46,747 nucleotides of DNA from an uncultured Eubacteriales bacterium (lineage in GTDB: Bacteria; Bacillota; Clostridia; Oscillospirales; Oscillospiraceae). How positions within the stretch are numbered: the first letter of the stretch is position 1; each line of letters starts with the position of its first letter. Of this stretch, positions 7,822 through 16,388 are shown in pieces. A program made the position numbers and the translations under genes. The stretch is from the NCBI GenBank assembly GCA_900549475.1, contig UROF01000019.1, positions 1-46,747 on the forward strand. Direction: 5' to 3'. The notes below the pieces were generated by a model. The model worked only from the letters and a program-made list of their open reading frames with translations, had not been told where the DNA came from and made no database searches.

Positions 7822-7850
7822 TTGACATCCCGAAATGGCTATATTAAAAT
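7822..7850 (+). promoter_or_regulatory. Promoter of the aminotransferase gene
   Basis: Consensus TTGACA (7822-7827), 17 bases, TAAAAT (7845-7850), about 80 bases before the ATG. Confidence 0.75.
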
Positions 7851-7932
7851 GTAGGCATGATGGAGGGGCTGTGCGCGAGCCTTCAATGTCCTGTATTATC
7901 GTGCGATATTTGAAAGAAATGAGGAATCTGCC

Positions 7933-9129
7933 ATGAAATTTTCCAGCAAAGTGAAAAAATGCGGCCTGTCTCCCATGCGGAAGTTCCATCCCTATGCCGT
8001 CGCCGCTGAAGCTGCCGGCAAGAAGATCTATCACCTGAACATTGGACAGCCGGACATTGAAACACCCCCCCAGTATTTCCAGGCCATCCGTGAGTTCCAT
8101 CAGCCCGTCCTGGAGTATGCTCCCTCTCCCGGACTCCCTGTTCTGATCAAGGCCATCCAGAAGTACTATGACAAGCTGGATATGCACTTTGAGGAGAACG
8201 AGATCCTCATCACCACCGGCGGCAGCGAGGCCCTCCAGATCACCCTCAACTGCATCCTGGACAACGGCGATGAGATCCTGATCCCCGAGCCGTTCTATCC
8301 CAACTACAACACCATGGTCAACACCTGCGGTGCTAAGATCCACCCCATCCCCACCTCTCCTGAGGAGGGCTATCACTACGCCGACCGTGCCAAGATCGAA
8401 GCGGAGATCAACGAGCACACCCGTGCCATTATGTGCACCAACCCCGGCAACCCCACCGGCGCTGTGCTGACGCCGGAGGAGATGCGTCTGATGGTGGATA
8501 TCGCCAAGGATCACGACCTGTTTATCATCGGCGACGAGGCGTATCGTGAGTTCGTCTATGCCGGTGAGCCTCTCCAGTCCCTGGGCGAGTTTGCCGACGC
8601 CGCTGACAACGTCATCGTCATCGACACTGTGTCCAAGCGCTTCTCCGCCTGCGGCGCCCGGATCGGCTGCATCCTCAGCCGCAACAAGGAGCTGATGGGC
8701 GAGGCTATGAAGTACTGCCAGGCACGTCTGTCCGTAGCTACCCTGGATCAGATCGCCTCCGCCGCCCTCTACGATGTGGGCCCCGAGTACTTTGCCGCTG
8801 TCCGCGAGGAGTACAAGCGCCGCCGCGATACCGTGGTCGCCAAGCTCAAGGAGATCCCCGGCGTCATCTGCAAGTGCCCCAAGGGCGCCTTCTACCTGAT
8901 GGCCGCTCTGCCGGTGGACGACGCCGACGCCTTCCAGAAGTGGCTGCTCACCGACTTCGATGACAACGGCGACACCGTGATGTTCGCCCCCGGCGGTCCC
9001 TTCTATGCCACTCCCGGCAAGGGCGTCAACGAAGTACGTATCGCTTACGTCCTCAAGCAGCAGGATCTGGAGCGTGCTATGGATCTGCTGGCCAAGGGCA
9101 TCGAGGCCTATAACAACCGGGCCAAGTAA
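7933..9129 (+). CDS. Class I/II pyridoxal-phosphate aminotransferase (aspartate-type)
   Basis: 398 residues, fold-type I PLP enzyme. Motifs in order are NIGQPDIETP (substrate loop), YAPSPGLPVLIKAI, TTGGSEALQI (phosphate-binding loop), EPFYPNY, NPGNPTGAVL (Asn contacting the cofactor), GDEAYREFVY (Asp/Tyr), and DTVSKRFSACGARIG with the Schiff-base Lys. EVRIAYVLKQ supplies the carboxylate-binding Arg. The substrate is probably aspartate or a related amino acid, but specificity cannot be read from sequence. The ATG follows TGAGGAATCTGCC. It is a single-gene unit with its own promoter and terminator. Confidence 0.9.
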   Translation: MKFSSKVKKCGLSPMRKFHPYAVAAEAAGKKIYHLNIGQPDIETPPQYFQAIREFHQPVLEYAPSPGLPVLIKAIQKYYDKLDMHFEENEILITTGGSEALQITLNCILDNGDEILIPEPFYPNYNTMVNTCGAKIHPIPTSPEEGYHYADRAKIEAEINEHTRAIMCTNPGNPTGAVLTPEEMRLMVDIAKDHDLFIIGDEAYREFVYAGEPLQSLGEFADAADNVIVIDTVSKRFSACGARIGCILSRNKELMGEAMKYCQARLSVATLDQIASAALYDVGPEYFAAVREEYKRRRDTVVAKLKEIPGVICKCPKGAFYLMAALPVDDADAFQKWLLTDFDDNGDTVMFAPGGPFYATPGKGVNEVRIAYVLKQQDLERAMDLLAKGIEAYNNRAK

Positions 9130-9181
9130 GCGTTTCTTCCCCCGTCTGTGTACCGGCCCACAAAGCCGGTGAGATATTCGG

Positions 9182-9230
9182 TACCGGGCAGTTTGCCGCC
9201 TCATCGGCCGGTGAACTGCCCGGTATTTTT
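9182..9230 (+). terminator. Terminator of the aminotransferase gene
   Basis: 12-bp stem (9182-9193 with 9214-9225) around an inner GC hairpin, then TTTTT. Confidence 0.85.
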
Positions 9231-9304
9231 ATAGGCCCCTGTTCCGGTGCGGCATCCCTCTGTCCCCTGGAGGCGGCGGCAGAAAGGCGGCAGGTCCGTC
9301 CTGT

Positions 9305-9337
9305 TTTCAGTTTTATTTAAGGTAGATGCAGTATCAT
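9305..9337 (+). promoter_or_regulatory. Response-regulator-type promoter of the first two-component system
   Basis: TTTCAG (9305-9310) and TTTAAG (9316-9321) are direct repeats 11 bases apart. They are followed after exactly 10 bases by TATCAT (9332-9337), with no proper -35 box. The same layout is found upstream of the Gld-type operon at 11319-11351, pointing to autoregulation by the OmpR-type regulator. Confidence 0.6.
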
Positions 9338-9367
9338 AGCATCGGGAGGGATATGAGGTGATGCGAT

Positions 9368-10060
9368 TTGAAGATCCTGATCATTGAAGACGAAAAGCTG
9401 CTGGCGGACTCCCTCTGTGAGCTGCTGCGGAAAAAAGGCTTTTCTGTTGAGGCGGTATATGATGGAGAGGCAGGTGCCCAGTACGCGGAGCTGGGCGTCT
9501 ACGATCTGCTGATCCTGGATGTGATGATGCCGAAGATGGACGGCTATGCGGTAGCCAGAAAAGTCCGCTCTCTCCGGCTTGGCACCCCTATCCTGATGCT
9601 GACGGCAAAATCGGAGCTGGAGGACCGCATCACCGGGCTCAACGCCGGAGCGGACTACTATCTCACCAAGCCCTTTGATACCCGGGAACTGCTGGCCTGC
9701 GTCAACGCCCTGCTGCGCCGGCAAGTTCCCCAGGTGGATGAACTCACCTTAGGGAATACCTCCCTGGACCTGGCTTCCGCTACGCTGGTATGCGGAGCAA
9801 ACCGGGTTCGTCTGTCCGCCAAGGAATTTGACATCATGCGCTTTCTTCTCCAATCCGGCGGCCGCAACCTCTCCAAAGAGGTGATCCTGGCCCGGGTGTG
9901 GGGATATGATTCCGATGCCGTGGAAAACCACGTGGAGGTCTATGTAGGGTTCCTTCGGAAGAAACTGTCCAGCATCGGCTCCAATGTCCATATCGAAACC
10001 ATACGGAGACTTGGCTACCACCTGGAGGTAAAGGAAGATGATACGAAAGCTGCGTTTTAA
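9368..10060 (+). CDS. OmpR/PhoB-family response regulator
   Basis: 230 residues. The receiver domain (about 1-115) has the acidic pair in IIEDE, the phospho-acceptor Asp51 in LILDVMMPKMDG, Thr in LMLTAKSE, and Lys in YYLTKPFD. The C-terminal winged helix (about 128-222) has LSAKEFDIMRFLL, ARVWGYDSDAVENHVEVYVGFLRKKL and IRRLGYHLE. The start is TTG 9368, preceded by GAGGTGAT; an ATG at 9361 is out of frame. The gene overlaps the kinase gene by 23 bases. I infer that it controls itself and the downstream ABC operon. Confidence 0.92.
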   Translation: MKILIIEDEKLLADSLCELLRKKGFSVEAVYDGEAGAQYAELGVYDLLILDVMMPKMDGYAVARKVRSLRLGTPILMLTAKSELEDRITGLNAGADYYLTKPFDTRELLACVNALLRRQVPQVDELTLGNTSLDLASATLVCGANRVRLSAKEFDIMRFLLQSGGRNLSKEVILARVWGYDSDAVENHVEVYVGFLRKKLSSIGSNVHIETIRRLGYHLEVKEDDTKAAF

Positions 10061-11246
10061 ATTCGTCCTCATCAACATGTCCATCGTCACTCTGATGCTG
10101 GCCACTATCCTGGGACTGGTCTTTTATTTCACCCGTGCCAATCTGGAGTCGGAGAGCATCAATATGATGCAGGGCATTGCCGCCCAGCCCTTCCAGCTGG
10201 GTATCCCCAGTGAGCAGGGGGAGGATGTCCGCCTTCCCTTTTTTACCATCCAGCTGGGCCCACGAGGGGAGCTGGCGGCCACCGGAGGCGGATATTATGA
10301 TCTGTCTGACGGGGAATTTCTCCGCAGTCTGATCGAAACGGCATATTCCTCCCCCAAAAAACTGGGAGTGATCGAGGAATACCATCTCCGCTACTACCGC
10401 TCAGACAACCTCATATCCCCCTGTCTGGTCTTTGCGGATATGTCCAGCGAGATGGCTACCCTGAGTAACCTCATGCAGACCTGCATCCTGATCGGCTGTC
10501 TGGGTTTCCTTCTGTTTTTGGGAATCAGTATTCTGCTGTCCAAATGGGCCGTACGGCCTGTGGAGCTGGCGTGGCAGCAGCAGCGCCAGTTTGTGGCAGA
10601 CGCCTCACACGAACTGAAAACGCCCCTGACGGTGATCATGACCAGTGCTGAATTAGCCCAAAGCCCTGATTATGACGAGGAGTACCGGGAGCGGTTTTTG
10701 TCCAGCATCCTCACCATGTCCCGTCAGATGCGGGGCCTGATCGAGCAGATGCTCCAGCTGGCCCGGGCCGACCAGGCCGATCCCAGAGAGCATTTTTCTT
10801 CGGTGGATCTCAGCAAGGTGGCGTCAGAAGCCCTGCTCCCCTTTGAACCTATTTTTTTCGAAGCTGGCCTCACCCTCACGTCAGACCTCTCCCCTGCTGT
10901 CCAGGTCACCGGGAGCGAGCCTCAGCTGCGGCAGGTCCTGAAGATCCTTCTGGACAACGCCCGAAAGTATTCCCAGGAGGTAGGCGCCACCCAGGTATGC
11001 CTCAAGCGCCGCGGGAAAAGCCACTGTCTTTTGACCGTAGCCAACCAGGGCGAGCCCATTTCGCCGGAAGCTCTGGCCAACCTTTTCAAACGTTTTTATC
11101 GGGCAGATCCGGCCAGAAGCCGCAATGGGAGCTATGGTCTGGGACTGGCTATTGCAGAATCCATTGTAAACCGTCATCGGGGCAAGATCTGGGCCGAGAG
11201 CCAAAACGGGATCAATACCTTTTATGTGGAGCTGCCCTGCTCCTGA
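10038..11246 (+). CDS. Membrane sensor histidine kinase
   Basis: 402 residues. The first transmembrane helix is at about 9-31, then an extracytoplasmic loop of about 115 residues, a second helix at about 146-167, and a short linker. The dimerisation/phospho-acceptor helix has ADASHELKTPLTVI (His191). The catalytic domain has N-box KILLDNARKYS, FYRADPARS, and G-box GLGLAIAES. The pair resembles regulators placed beside ABC exporters in Firmicutes. The signal is unknown. A strong terminator follows at 11263, so it is separated from the Gld-type operon transcriptionally. Confidence 0.92.
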   Translation: MIRKLRFKFVLINMSIVTLMLATILGLVFYFTRANLESESINMMQGIAAQPFQLGIPSEQGEDVRLPFFTIQLGPRGELAATGGGYYDLSDGEFLRSLIETAYSSPKKLGVIEEYHLRYYRSDNLISPCLVFADMSSEMATLSNLMQTCILIGCLGFLLFLGISILLSKWAVRPVELAWQQQRQFVADASHELKTPLTVIMTSAELAQSPDYDEEYRERFLSSILTMSRQMRGLIEQMLQLARADQADPREHFSSVDLSKVASEALLPFEPIFFEAGLTLTSDLSPAVQVTGSEPQLRQVLKILLDNARKYSQEVGATQVCLKRRGKSHCLLTVANQGEPISPEALANLFKRFYRADPARSRNGSYGLGLAIAESIVNRHRGKIWAESQNGINTFYVELPCS

Positions 11247-11262
11247 ATTTTGTTCTGCCGAC

Positions 11263-11303
11263 GCAGAGAGGCGTATGGACACATACGCCTCTCTGCTTTT
11301 TTG
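11263..11303 (+). terminator. Terminator after the first two-component system
   Basis: A perfect 15-bp stem (11263-11277 with 11282-11296), 4-base loop, then TTTTTTG: a textbook intrinsic terminator. Confidence 0.93.
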
Positions 11304-11318
11304 TTTTCTCCCCCCAGA

Positions 11319-11351
11319 TTTCAGCGTAGTTTCAGTATATCTGACTATAAT
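11319..11351 (+). promoter_or_regulatory. Regulated promoter of the Gld-type ABC operon
   Basis: TTTCAG (11319-11324), 5 bases, TTTCAG (11330-11335), 10 bases, TATAAT (11346-11351). The -35 position (around 11323-11328) does not match a sigma-A box, as expected for an activator-dependent OmpR-type promoter. Confidence 0.65.
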
Positions 11352-11406
11352 GACCTCGACGCCGGAACCATCCGGCTCTGCCAACCATGCAGCAAGGAGG
11401 TCAACC

Positions 11407-12408
11407 ATGATAACAGTGGAGCACTTAACCAAATGTTATGGTGACTTCATGGCGGTCAACGATCTCTCCTTCTCCATCGAGGAGGGACATGTCTACGGTT
11501 TCCTGGGGCCCAACGGCGCGGGAAAATCTACCACCATGAACATCATGACCGGCTGTCTTTCCGCTACCGCAGGCCATGTGCGGATCGACGACTATGATAT
11601 TTTTGAGGACCCGGGCAAAGCCAAGCGACTGATCGGCTACCTGCCTGAGCAGCCCCCTCTCTACATGAACGAAACGCCCGTGGAATATCTCCGCTTTGTG
11701 GGAGAGGCCAAGGGTCTTCGAGGTGCTGAACTGGAGGCACAGATCCGGGAGGTCATCGAGCAGACGAAGATCGGCGATGTGAAAAACCGCTGCATCTCCG
11801 CTCTCTCCAAAGGCTACCGCCAGCGCGTAGGCATCGCCCAGGCTCTGCTGGGAAATCCCCAGGTCATTATCCTCGACGAGCCCACCGTAGGACTGGACCC
11901 CATCCAGATCATTGAGATCCGGGATCTGATCCGTCAGCTGGGCCAGACCCACACGGTGATCTTCAGCTCCCACATCCTGTCCGAAGTTCAAACCATCTGT
12001 GACAAGATCCTCATCATCGCAAAAGGAAAGCTAGTAGCTTTCGGCGACCCCGAGAGTCTTGAAAAGCAGCTGCTCTCCTCCAGCGAGATCAACCTCACCG
12101 CTGAAGCGGAAGCTGCGGAAATTCAGGAGATCACATCGTTGATTCCTGAGATCACTGAAGTGACGGTGAAGAACCAGGAGCCCGCCTGCACCACCGTCTG
12201 CATCAAAACCGAGGCAGACGATATCCACAGTGTATCCCGCAAGCTGTTCTTTGCCTTTGCCAAGCGGGAAAAGGCCCTGCTGGAGATGACCCTGAAGAAG
12301 GCCAATCTGGAGGATATCTTCCTGGAGCTGACAGACACCAGTTCTGCAGAGGAGCCCTCCGACGGGCAGGATCTTCCTCAGGAGGAAAGGGAGGATGATA
12401 CGCCATGA
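11407..12408 (+). CDS. Gld-type ABC transporter ATPase
   Basis: A 333-residue ATPase of the ABC-2/GldA group: Walker A GPNGAGKST, signature SKGYRQRVGIAQAL, Walker B VIILDEPTVGLDP, H-loop FSSHILSEV. After about residue 220 a C-terminal extension (ITSLIPEITEV and following) of the kind seen in GldA/NodI-like exporters is present, ending in an acidic tail. The ATG at 11407 has AAGGAGG 7 bases upstream; the frame upstream runs through a terminator and is rejected. The stop overlaps the permease start (ATGA). Confidence 0.92.
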   Translation: MITVEHLTKCYGDFMAVNDLSFSIEEGHVYGFLGPNGAGKSTTMNIMTGCLSATAGHVRIDDYDIFEDPGKAKRLIGYLPEQPPLYMNETPVEYLRFVGEAKGLRGAELEAQIREVIEQTKIGDVKNRCISALSKGYRQRVGIAQALLGNPQVIILDEPTVGLDPIQIIEIRDLIRQLGQTHTVIFSSHILSEVQTICDKILIIAKGKLVAFGDPESLEKQLLSSSEINLTAEAEAAEIQEITSLIPEITEVTVKNQEPACTTVCIKTEADDIHSVSRKLFFAFAKREKALLEMTLKKANLEDIFLELTDTSSAEEPSDGQDLPQEEREDDTP

Positions 12409-13268
12409 TTGCCGTATGGAAGCATGAATTGAAAAACTATTTTCACTCTCTCACCGCCTATGTGTTTGGTGCGTTCCTCCTGGCGTTCACCGGGATCGGA
12501 GCCATGCTCTACAACATCCAGGCGGCAGTGAGCAACTTTGAGTATGTGCTCAGTTTCGGCAGCCTTGTTTTCGTTGTCATCGTGCCGGTATTGACCATGC
12601 GGGTAATCGCCGAGGAGCGCCGGCAAAAAACGGATCAGCTCCTGTACTCCCTCCCCATCACCACCACCCAGGTGATCGCCGGCAAATACCTGGCCCTGCT
12701 GGTGGTATACCTGATCCCTCTGTGCGTCATCTCTCTCTACCCCCTGGTCTTTGCCCAGTTCGGTGAGGTATGCCTGCTGACCGCCTACGGATCGATCTTC
12801 GCCTTCTTTGTCCTGGGCGCTGCTCTGATCGCTCTGGGCGTGTTCATCTCCTCTCTGACGGACAATCAGGGTCTTGCCGCCGGTATCGGTGTTGCCGTGA
12901 TCCTGCTGAACTACTACAGCGTGAGCCTGTCTGAGTATGTTTCCGCCACCGCCGCAGGTTCCGCCATTGCTCTGGCGGTCATTGCCCTGCTGCTGGGCGT
13001 CGTGATCCGGTACCTGACCCGCAACGGCAATCTGGCCTACTGGGTCAGCTTTATCCTGATCTTCGGCATCACAGCGCTGTACGTCCTGGACAGCACGATG
13101 TTTGAGGGCCTGCTGCCCAACATTATGGAAAAGCTCTCCCTGTTTGAGCGGTTCAACGTCTTTGTCAACGGTATTTTCGACATGACCGCCATCGTCTTTT
13201 ATATCACAGTGATCGCCTTCTTCCTGTTCTTATCGGTGCAGTCACTGGAGAAACGGAGGTATAACTGA
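12405..13268 (+). CDS. ABC-2-type permease of the Gld-type transporter
   Basis: 287 residues with about six hydrophobic helices, starting MIAVWKHELKNYFHSLTAYVFGAFLLAFTG, which is typical of GldF/ABC-2 permeases. The loop RVIAEERRQKTDQLLYSLPITTTQVIAGKYLA is the conserved cytoplasmic coupling region. It is translationally coupled on both sides (ATGA with the ATPase, TGATG with the GldG-like gene). The substrate is unknown. Confidence 0.9.
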   Translation: MIAVWKHELKNYFHSLTAYVFGAFLLAFTGIGAMLYNIQAAVSNFEYVLSFGSLVFVVIVPVLTMRVIAEERRQKTDQLLYSLPITTTQVIAGKYLALLVVYLIPLCVISLYPLVFAQFGEVCLLTAYGSIFAFFVLGAALIALGVFISSLTDNQGLAAGIGVAVILLNYYSVSLSEYVSATAAGSAIALAVIALLLGVVIRYLTRNGNLAYWVSFILIFGITALYVLDSTMFEGLLPNIMEKLSLFERFNVFVNGIFDMTAIVFYITVIAFFLFLSVQSLEKRRYN

Positions 13269-14722
13269 TGAAGCTTCCGAAATTTCAGAGCCCGAAGCAA
13301 CAGGGGCCCAAAAACCACATTGCTTTCCGGGGCGGCGCCTATTCCCTGACCATCACTGCCATCGTACTGGCCCTGATGATCGTGGTGAATATTTTTGCCT
13401 CGGCACTGCCCACCACCTTTACCCAGTACGATATCAGCGTCTCCCAGCTGTACTCCATTACCAGCAACACCAAAGTGGTGGTAAACAATCTGGAGGATGA
13501 CGTCACCATCTACTGGATCGTCCAGGCGGATGAAGAGGATGCGGTGATCGAAAATCTGCTGGACAAATACGACACGCTTTCCGACCACATCGAGGTGGTC
13601 AAAAAGAATCCGGATGTCTATCCCACCTTTACCCAGCAGTACACCGATGAGACCGTGGAAAACAACAGTCTGGTGGTAGAGTGCGGTGATCGTTACCGCT
13701 ACATCCCCTACGATGACATCTACCTCTATGAAACGGATATGTACTCCTACTCCTACAACGCCTCATTTGACGGCGAGGGTGCCATCACCTCCGCTATCGA
13801 CTATGTGGTCAATGAGGACCAGCCCCAGGTCTATGTTCTGGAGGGCCATGGAGAAGCGGAGCTCCCCTCCACCTTCAGCGATCAGGTGGCAAAGGAAAAC
13901 ATTGAGCTTACCACCTTCTCCCTGCTGAACTCCAACTCCATCCCGGAGGATGCCGACTGCGTCCTGATCTATGGCCCCTCCACCGATATTTCCGTGGAGG
14001 AAAAGGAGATGCTGGCAGACTACGCCGCCTCCGGCGGCAAACTGCTGGTGATGGCAGGTCCCACAGAGGAGGATTCCCTGGAGAATCTGTACAGCCTGAT
14101 CGCCGACTACGGCGTAGAGGTCCAGGACGGTATCGTGGTGGAGGGTGACAGAGAGCACTACGCCTTCCAGTCTCCTTTTATCCTGATGCCGGATATGGCC
14201 AGCAGCGATATCACCGACTCTCTGATGGAAGAATACTACTATCCCATCATGCCCATTTCCCAGGGCCTTGTTGTGTCAGACGACACCGCCGGTGCCACTG
14301 TGACCGAGATCCTCACCACCTCTGTCGCCTCCTTCAGCAAGCTCGACGGATATGCCATGGAGACCTACGAAAAGGAGGAGGGCGATATTGACGGTCCCTT
14401 TGCTCTGGCAGTCTCCATTGAATGCAGCAGCGGCGGACAGATCATCTGGTTCTCTTCCTCCAGTTTCCTGGACAACGTCTACAACGCCTATTCCTCCGGC
14501 GCCAATGTTAACCTGGGAATGAACGCCCTTTCCTCCATGATCGGTGAAAGTGAAGCCATGGCCATCCGCAGCAAATCCCTGAACTACAATTATCTGACCA
14601 TCAGCGATTCCACTTCCTCCCTCCTGAAGGTGATGATGATCGGGGTATTCCCCCTGGCGTACCTTGGCATCGGCATTGGCATCGTACTGAGAAGAAGGAG
14701 GCTGCAAAGTGAAACGGTATAA
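13268..14722 (+). CDS. GldG-like ABC-type auxiliary transport protein
   Basis: 484 residues, with an N-terminal helix at about 35-55 (TITAIVLALMIVVNIFASAL), a large extracytoplasmic domain, and a C-terminal helix ending in RRRRLQ. The domain pattern (SQLYSITSNTKVVVNNLEDDVTIYWIV, VLEGHGEAELP, DCVLIYGPSTDISVEEKEMLADYAASGGKLLVM) matches the ABC-type uncharacterised family that includes GldG. It probably acts outside the membrane with the ATPase and permease. It overlaps the next gene by 14 bases. Confidence 0.85.
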   Translation: MKLPKFQSPKQQGPKNHIAFRGGAYSLTITAIVLALMIVVNIFASALPTTFTQYDISVSQLYSITSNTKVVVNNLEDDVTIYWIVQADEEDAVIENLLDKYDTLSDHIEVVKKNPDVYPTFTQQYTDETVENNSLVVECGDRYRYIPYDDIYLYETDMYSYSYNASFDGEGAITSAIDYVVNEDQPQVYVLEGHGEAELPSTFSDQVAKENIELTTFSLLNSNSIPEDADCVLIYGPSTDISVEEKEMLADYAASGGKLLVMAGPTEEDSLENLYSLIADYGVEVQDGIVVEGDREHYAFQSPFILMPDMASSDITDSLMEEYYYPIMPISQGLVVSDDTAGATVTEILTTSVASFSKLDGYAMETYEKEEGDIDGPFALAVSIECSSGGQIIWFSSSSFLDNVYNAYSSGANVNLGMNALSSMIGESEAMAIRSKSLNYNYLTISDSTSSLLKVMMIGVFPLAYLGIGIGIVLRRRRLQSETV

Positions 14723-16139
14723 ACGGATCTATATTCTGCTGGGGGTCCTGGTAGCCGCCTGCATCGTGACCTTTGGCGTCAGCAAATACGAGGAGCACAA
14801 GGAGCTTATCCGCACCAGCGATGAGATCGTCCTGGAACTGTCCAGCGACTCCGTCCAGGCACTCTCCTGGACCTATGAATCCCAGTCCCTGGCCTTCCAC
14901 AAAGATGAGCAGTGGCTGTACGATGAGGACGAAGCGTTCCCTGTGGATCAGGAGAAGATCGACGAGCTTCTGTCCACTTTCGAGGCCTTCGGCGTCTCCT
15001 TTATCATTGAGGACGTAGAGGACTATGGACAGTACGGGCTGGATGACCCCGTGTGCACCATTGAGCTGACCACCGAGGATCAGACCTATGAGATCCTCCT
15101 GGGAGATTACAGCACCATGGACTCCCAGCGCTATGTCTCTATCGGTGACGGCAATGTGTATCTGGTGCAGAACGACCCGCTGGACGACTTCAGCATCGTC
15201 CTCAGCGACATGATCGACAATGATGACGTCCCCACTTTTGACGAGGTGACACAGATCCAGTTCTCCGGAACAGAGGATTACCAGATCACCTATGAGGAGG
15301 ACAGCAGCAGCACGTACCGTGAGGAGGATGTCTACTTCACCCAGCAGGATGGCGACGATGTTCCTCTGGACACCAGTAAGGTTGACAGTTATCTGCAGAC
15401 TATCCACAATCTGGACCTGAGCAATTATACCACCTATAATGCCACCGATGAGGAGATCGCTGCCTGCGGACTGGATGACCCCCAGCTGACCATCACTGTA
15501 GACTACAGCACAGAGGACGAGGATGGAAATATGCTCTCTGATACCTTTGTCCTTCACGTCAGCCGTGACCCGGAGGAACTGGCCGAAGCGGAAGCTGCCG
15601 CTCAAGAGGATACGGAAAGCGAAGAATCGGCAGACACCAGCGAGGAGGAAGAGATCACCGCTTATGCCAGAGTAGGCGACTCTCCCATCCTCTACCAGAT
15701 CACCGCCGATGAATACAACAAGCTGATGGCTGCCGCTTACGATGACCTGCGGCACAGCGAAGTCCTCCCGGCCGATACGGAGGATATCAGCCAGATCGAT
15801 ATCACGCTGGACGGCGAAACGTACACCATCACCTCTCTGACCGATGGAGAGAGCCGCAGCTACTACTATCAGGAGGAACTGACCGACCTGACAGATTTCC
15901 AGAGCGCTCTGGAAGCTCTCACCGCAGATACCTTCACCCAGGAATCTCCCTCTCAGAAGGAGGAGATCAGTCTGAAGCTGCAGCTGGATCAGGAGGGTGA
16001 GCCCTCGGTCCAGATCGACCTGTACCGCTATGACGGAAGCTACTGTCTGGCTGTGGTGGACGGAGAGCCTGTGTCCCTGGTGGCACGCAGCAGCGTCATC
16101 GACCTGGTGGAGGCAGTCAATGCCATCGTACTGAACTGA
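14709..16139 (+). CDS. DUF4340 domain protein, membrane-anchored
   Basis: 476 residues from a GTG start with AGGAGG 7 bases upstream, inside the end of the previous gene. One N-terminal helix (about 5-22) is followed by a long acidic extracytoplasmic part. It contains two DUF4340-like units (WLYDEDEAFPVDQEKIDELLSTFEAF...YGLDDPVCTIEL and LDTSKVDSYLQTIHNLDL...CGLDDPQLTITV) and a Glu-rich low-complexity stretch near residues 295-320. DUF4340 proteins regularly end Gld-type ABC operons; the molecular role is not known. Confidence 0.82.
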   Translation: MKRYKRIYILLGVLVAACIVTFGVSKYEEHKELIRTSDEIVLELSSDSVQALSWTYESQSLAFHKDEQWLYDEDEAFPVDQEKIDELLSTFEAFGVSFIIEDVEDYGQYGLDDPVCTIELTTEDQTYEILLGDYSTMDSQRYVSIGDGNVYLVQNDPLDDFSIVLSDMIDNDDVPTFDEVTQIQFSGTEDYQITYEEDSSSTYREEDVYFTQQDGDDVPLDTSKVDSYLQTIHNLDLSNYTTYNATDEEIAACGLDDPQLTITVDYSTEDEDGNMLSDTFVLHVSRDPEELAEAEAAAQEDTESEESADTSEEEEITAYARVGDSPILYQITADEYNKLMAAAYDDLRHSEVLPADTEDISQIDITLDGETYTITSLTDGESRSYYYQEELTDLTDFQSALEALTADTFTQESPSQKEEISLKLQLDQEGEPSVQIDLYRYDGSYCLAVVDGEPVSLVARSSVIDLVEAVNAIVLN

Positions 16140-16183
16140 CTGTCCCCAAACGAAGATGCTTTTATATATAGATCTTCCCTAAT

Positions 16184-16229
16184 GCAAAACGGGGGAAGGG
16201 AGCTGCGCAGCTCCCTTCCCCCGTTTTGC
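16184..16229 (+). terminator. Terminator of the Gld-type operon (46-base perfect palindrome)
   Basis: 23-bp arms without a spacer (16184-16206, 16207-16229), with AAAAC on the left arm pairing GTTTT on the right, and a very GC-rich core. The U-tract is within the stem base, so it works best as an intrinsic terminator of A-tract/U-tract type. Confidence 0.75.
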
Positions 16230-16314
16230 CGGATATCGGGCGCGGGATACGCCTCTCCTTACCGTAGTATCGAATTGCTCTATATCGGCATCTCATCTCA
16301 TTATATCTGTCTAT

Positions 16315-16343
16315 TTGATATTTTTAACTATTTCTGTTATGAT
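16315..16343 (+). promoter_or_regulatory. Promoter of the Rbs-type importer operon
   Basis: TTGATA (16315-16320), 17 bases, TATGAT (16338-16343), in an AT-rich stretch unlike the surroundings. The transcript would have a leader of about 40 nt with no Shine-Dalgarno match. Confidence 0.65.
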
Positions 16344-16388
16344 AACATGTCGTGCAGAAATCAAAATATATTATATAAATAGAAAAAT

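Larger units (their letters stand above)
7445..7932. other. Divergent intergenic region with a long msmX leader
   Basis: 488 bases without a convincing gene. On the minus strand a promoter at 7653-7681 would give a leader of about 200 nt before the MsmX-like ATG. The leader is GC-rich near the gene and lacks a Shine-Dalgarno match. On the plus strand the aminotransferase promoter sits at 7822-7850. I recognise no riboswitch class. Confidence 0.6.

Noticed and set aside
7445..7828. 128-codon N-terminal extension of the MsmX-type ATPase
   Set aside because: It would include the promoter region, has no family match, and homologues begin at MATVTLKN.
7705..9204. 499-codon minus-strand open frame opposite the aminotransferase
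   Set aside because: Covers a certain aminotransferase gene and both its promoter and terminator; composition is typical of antisense frames in GC-rich DNA.
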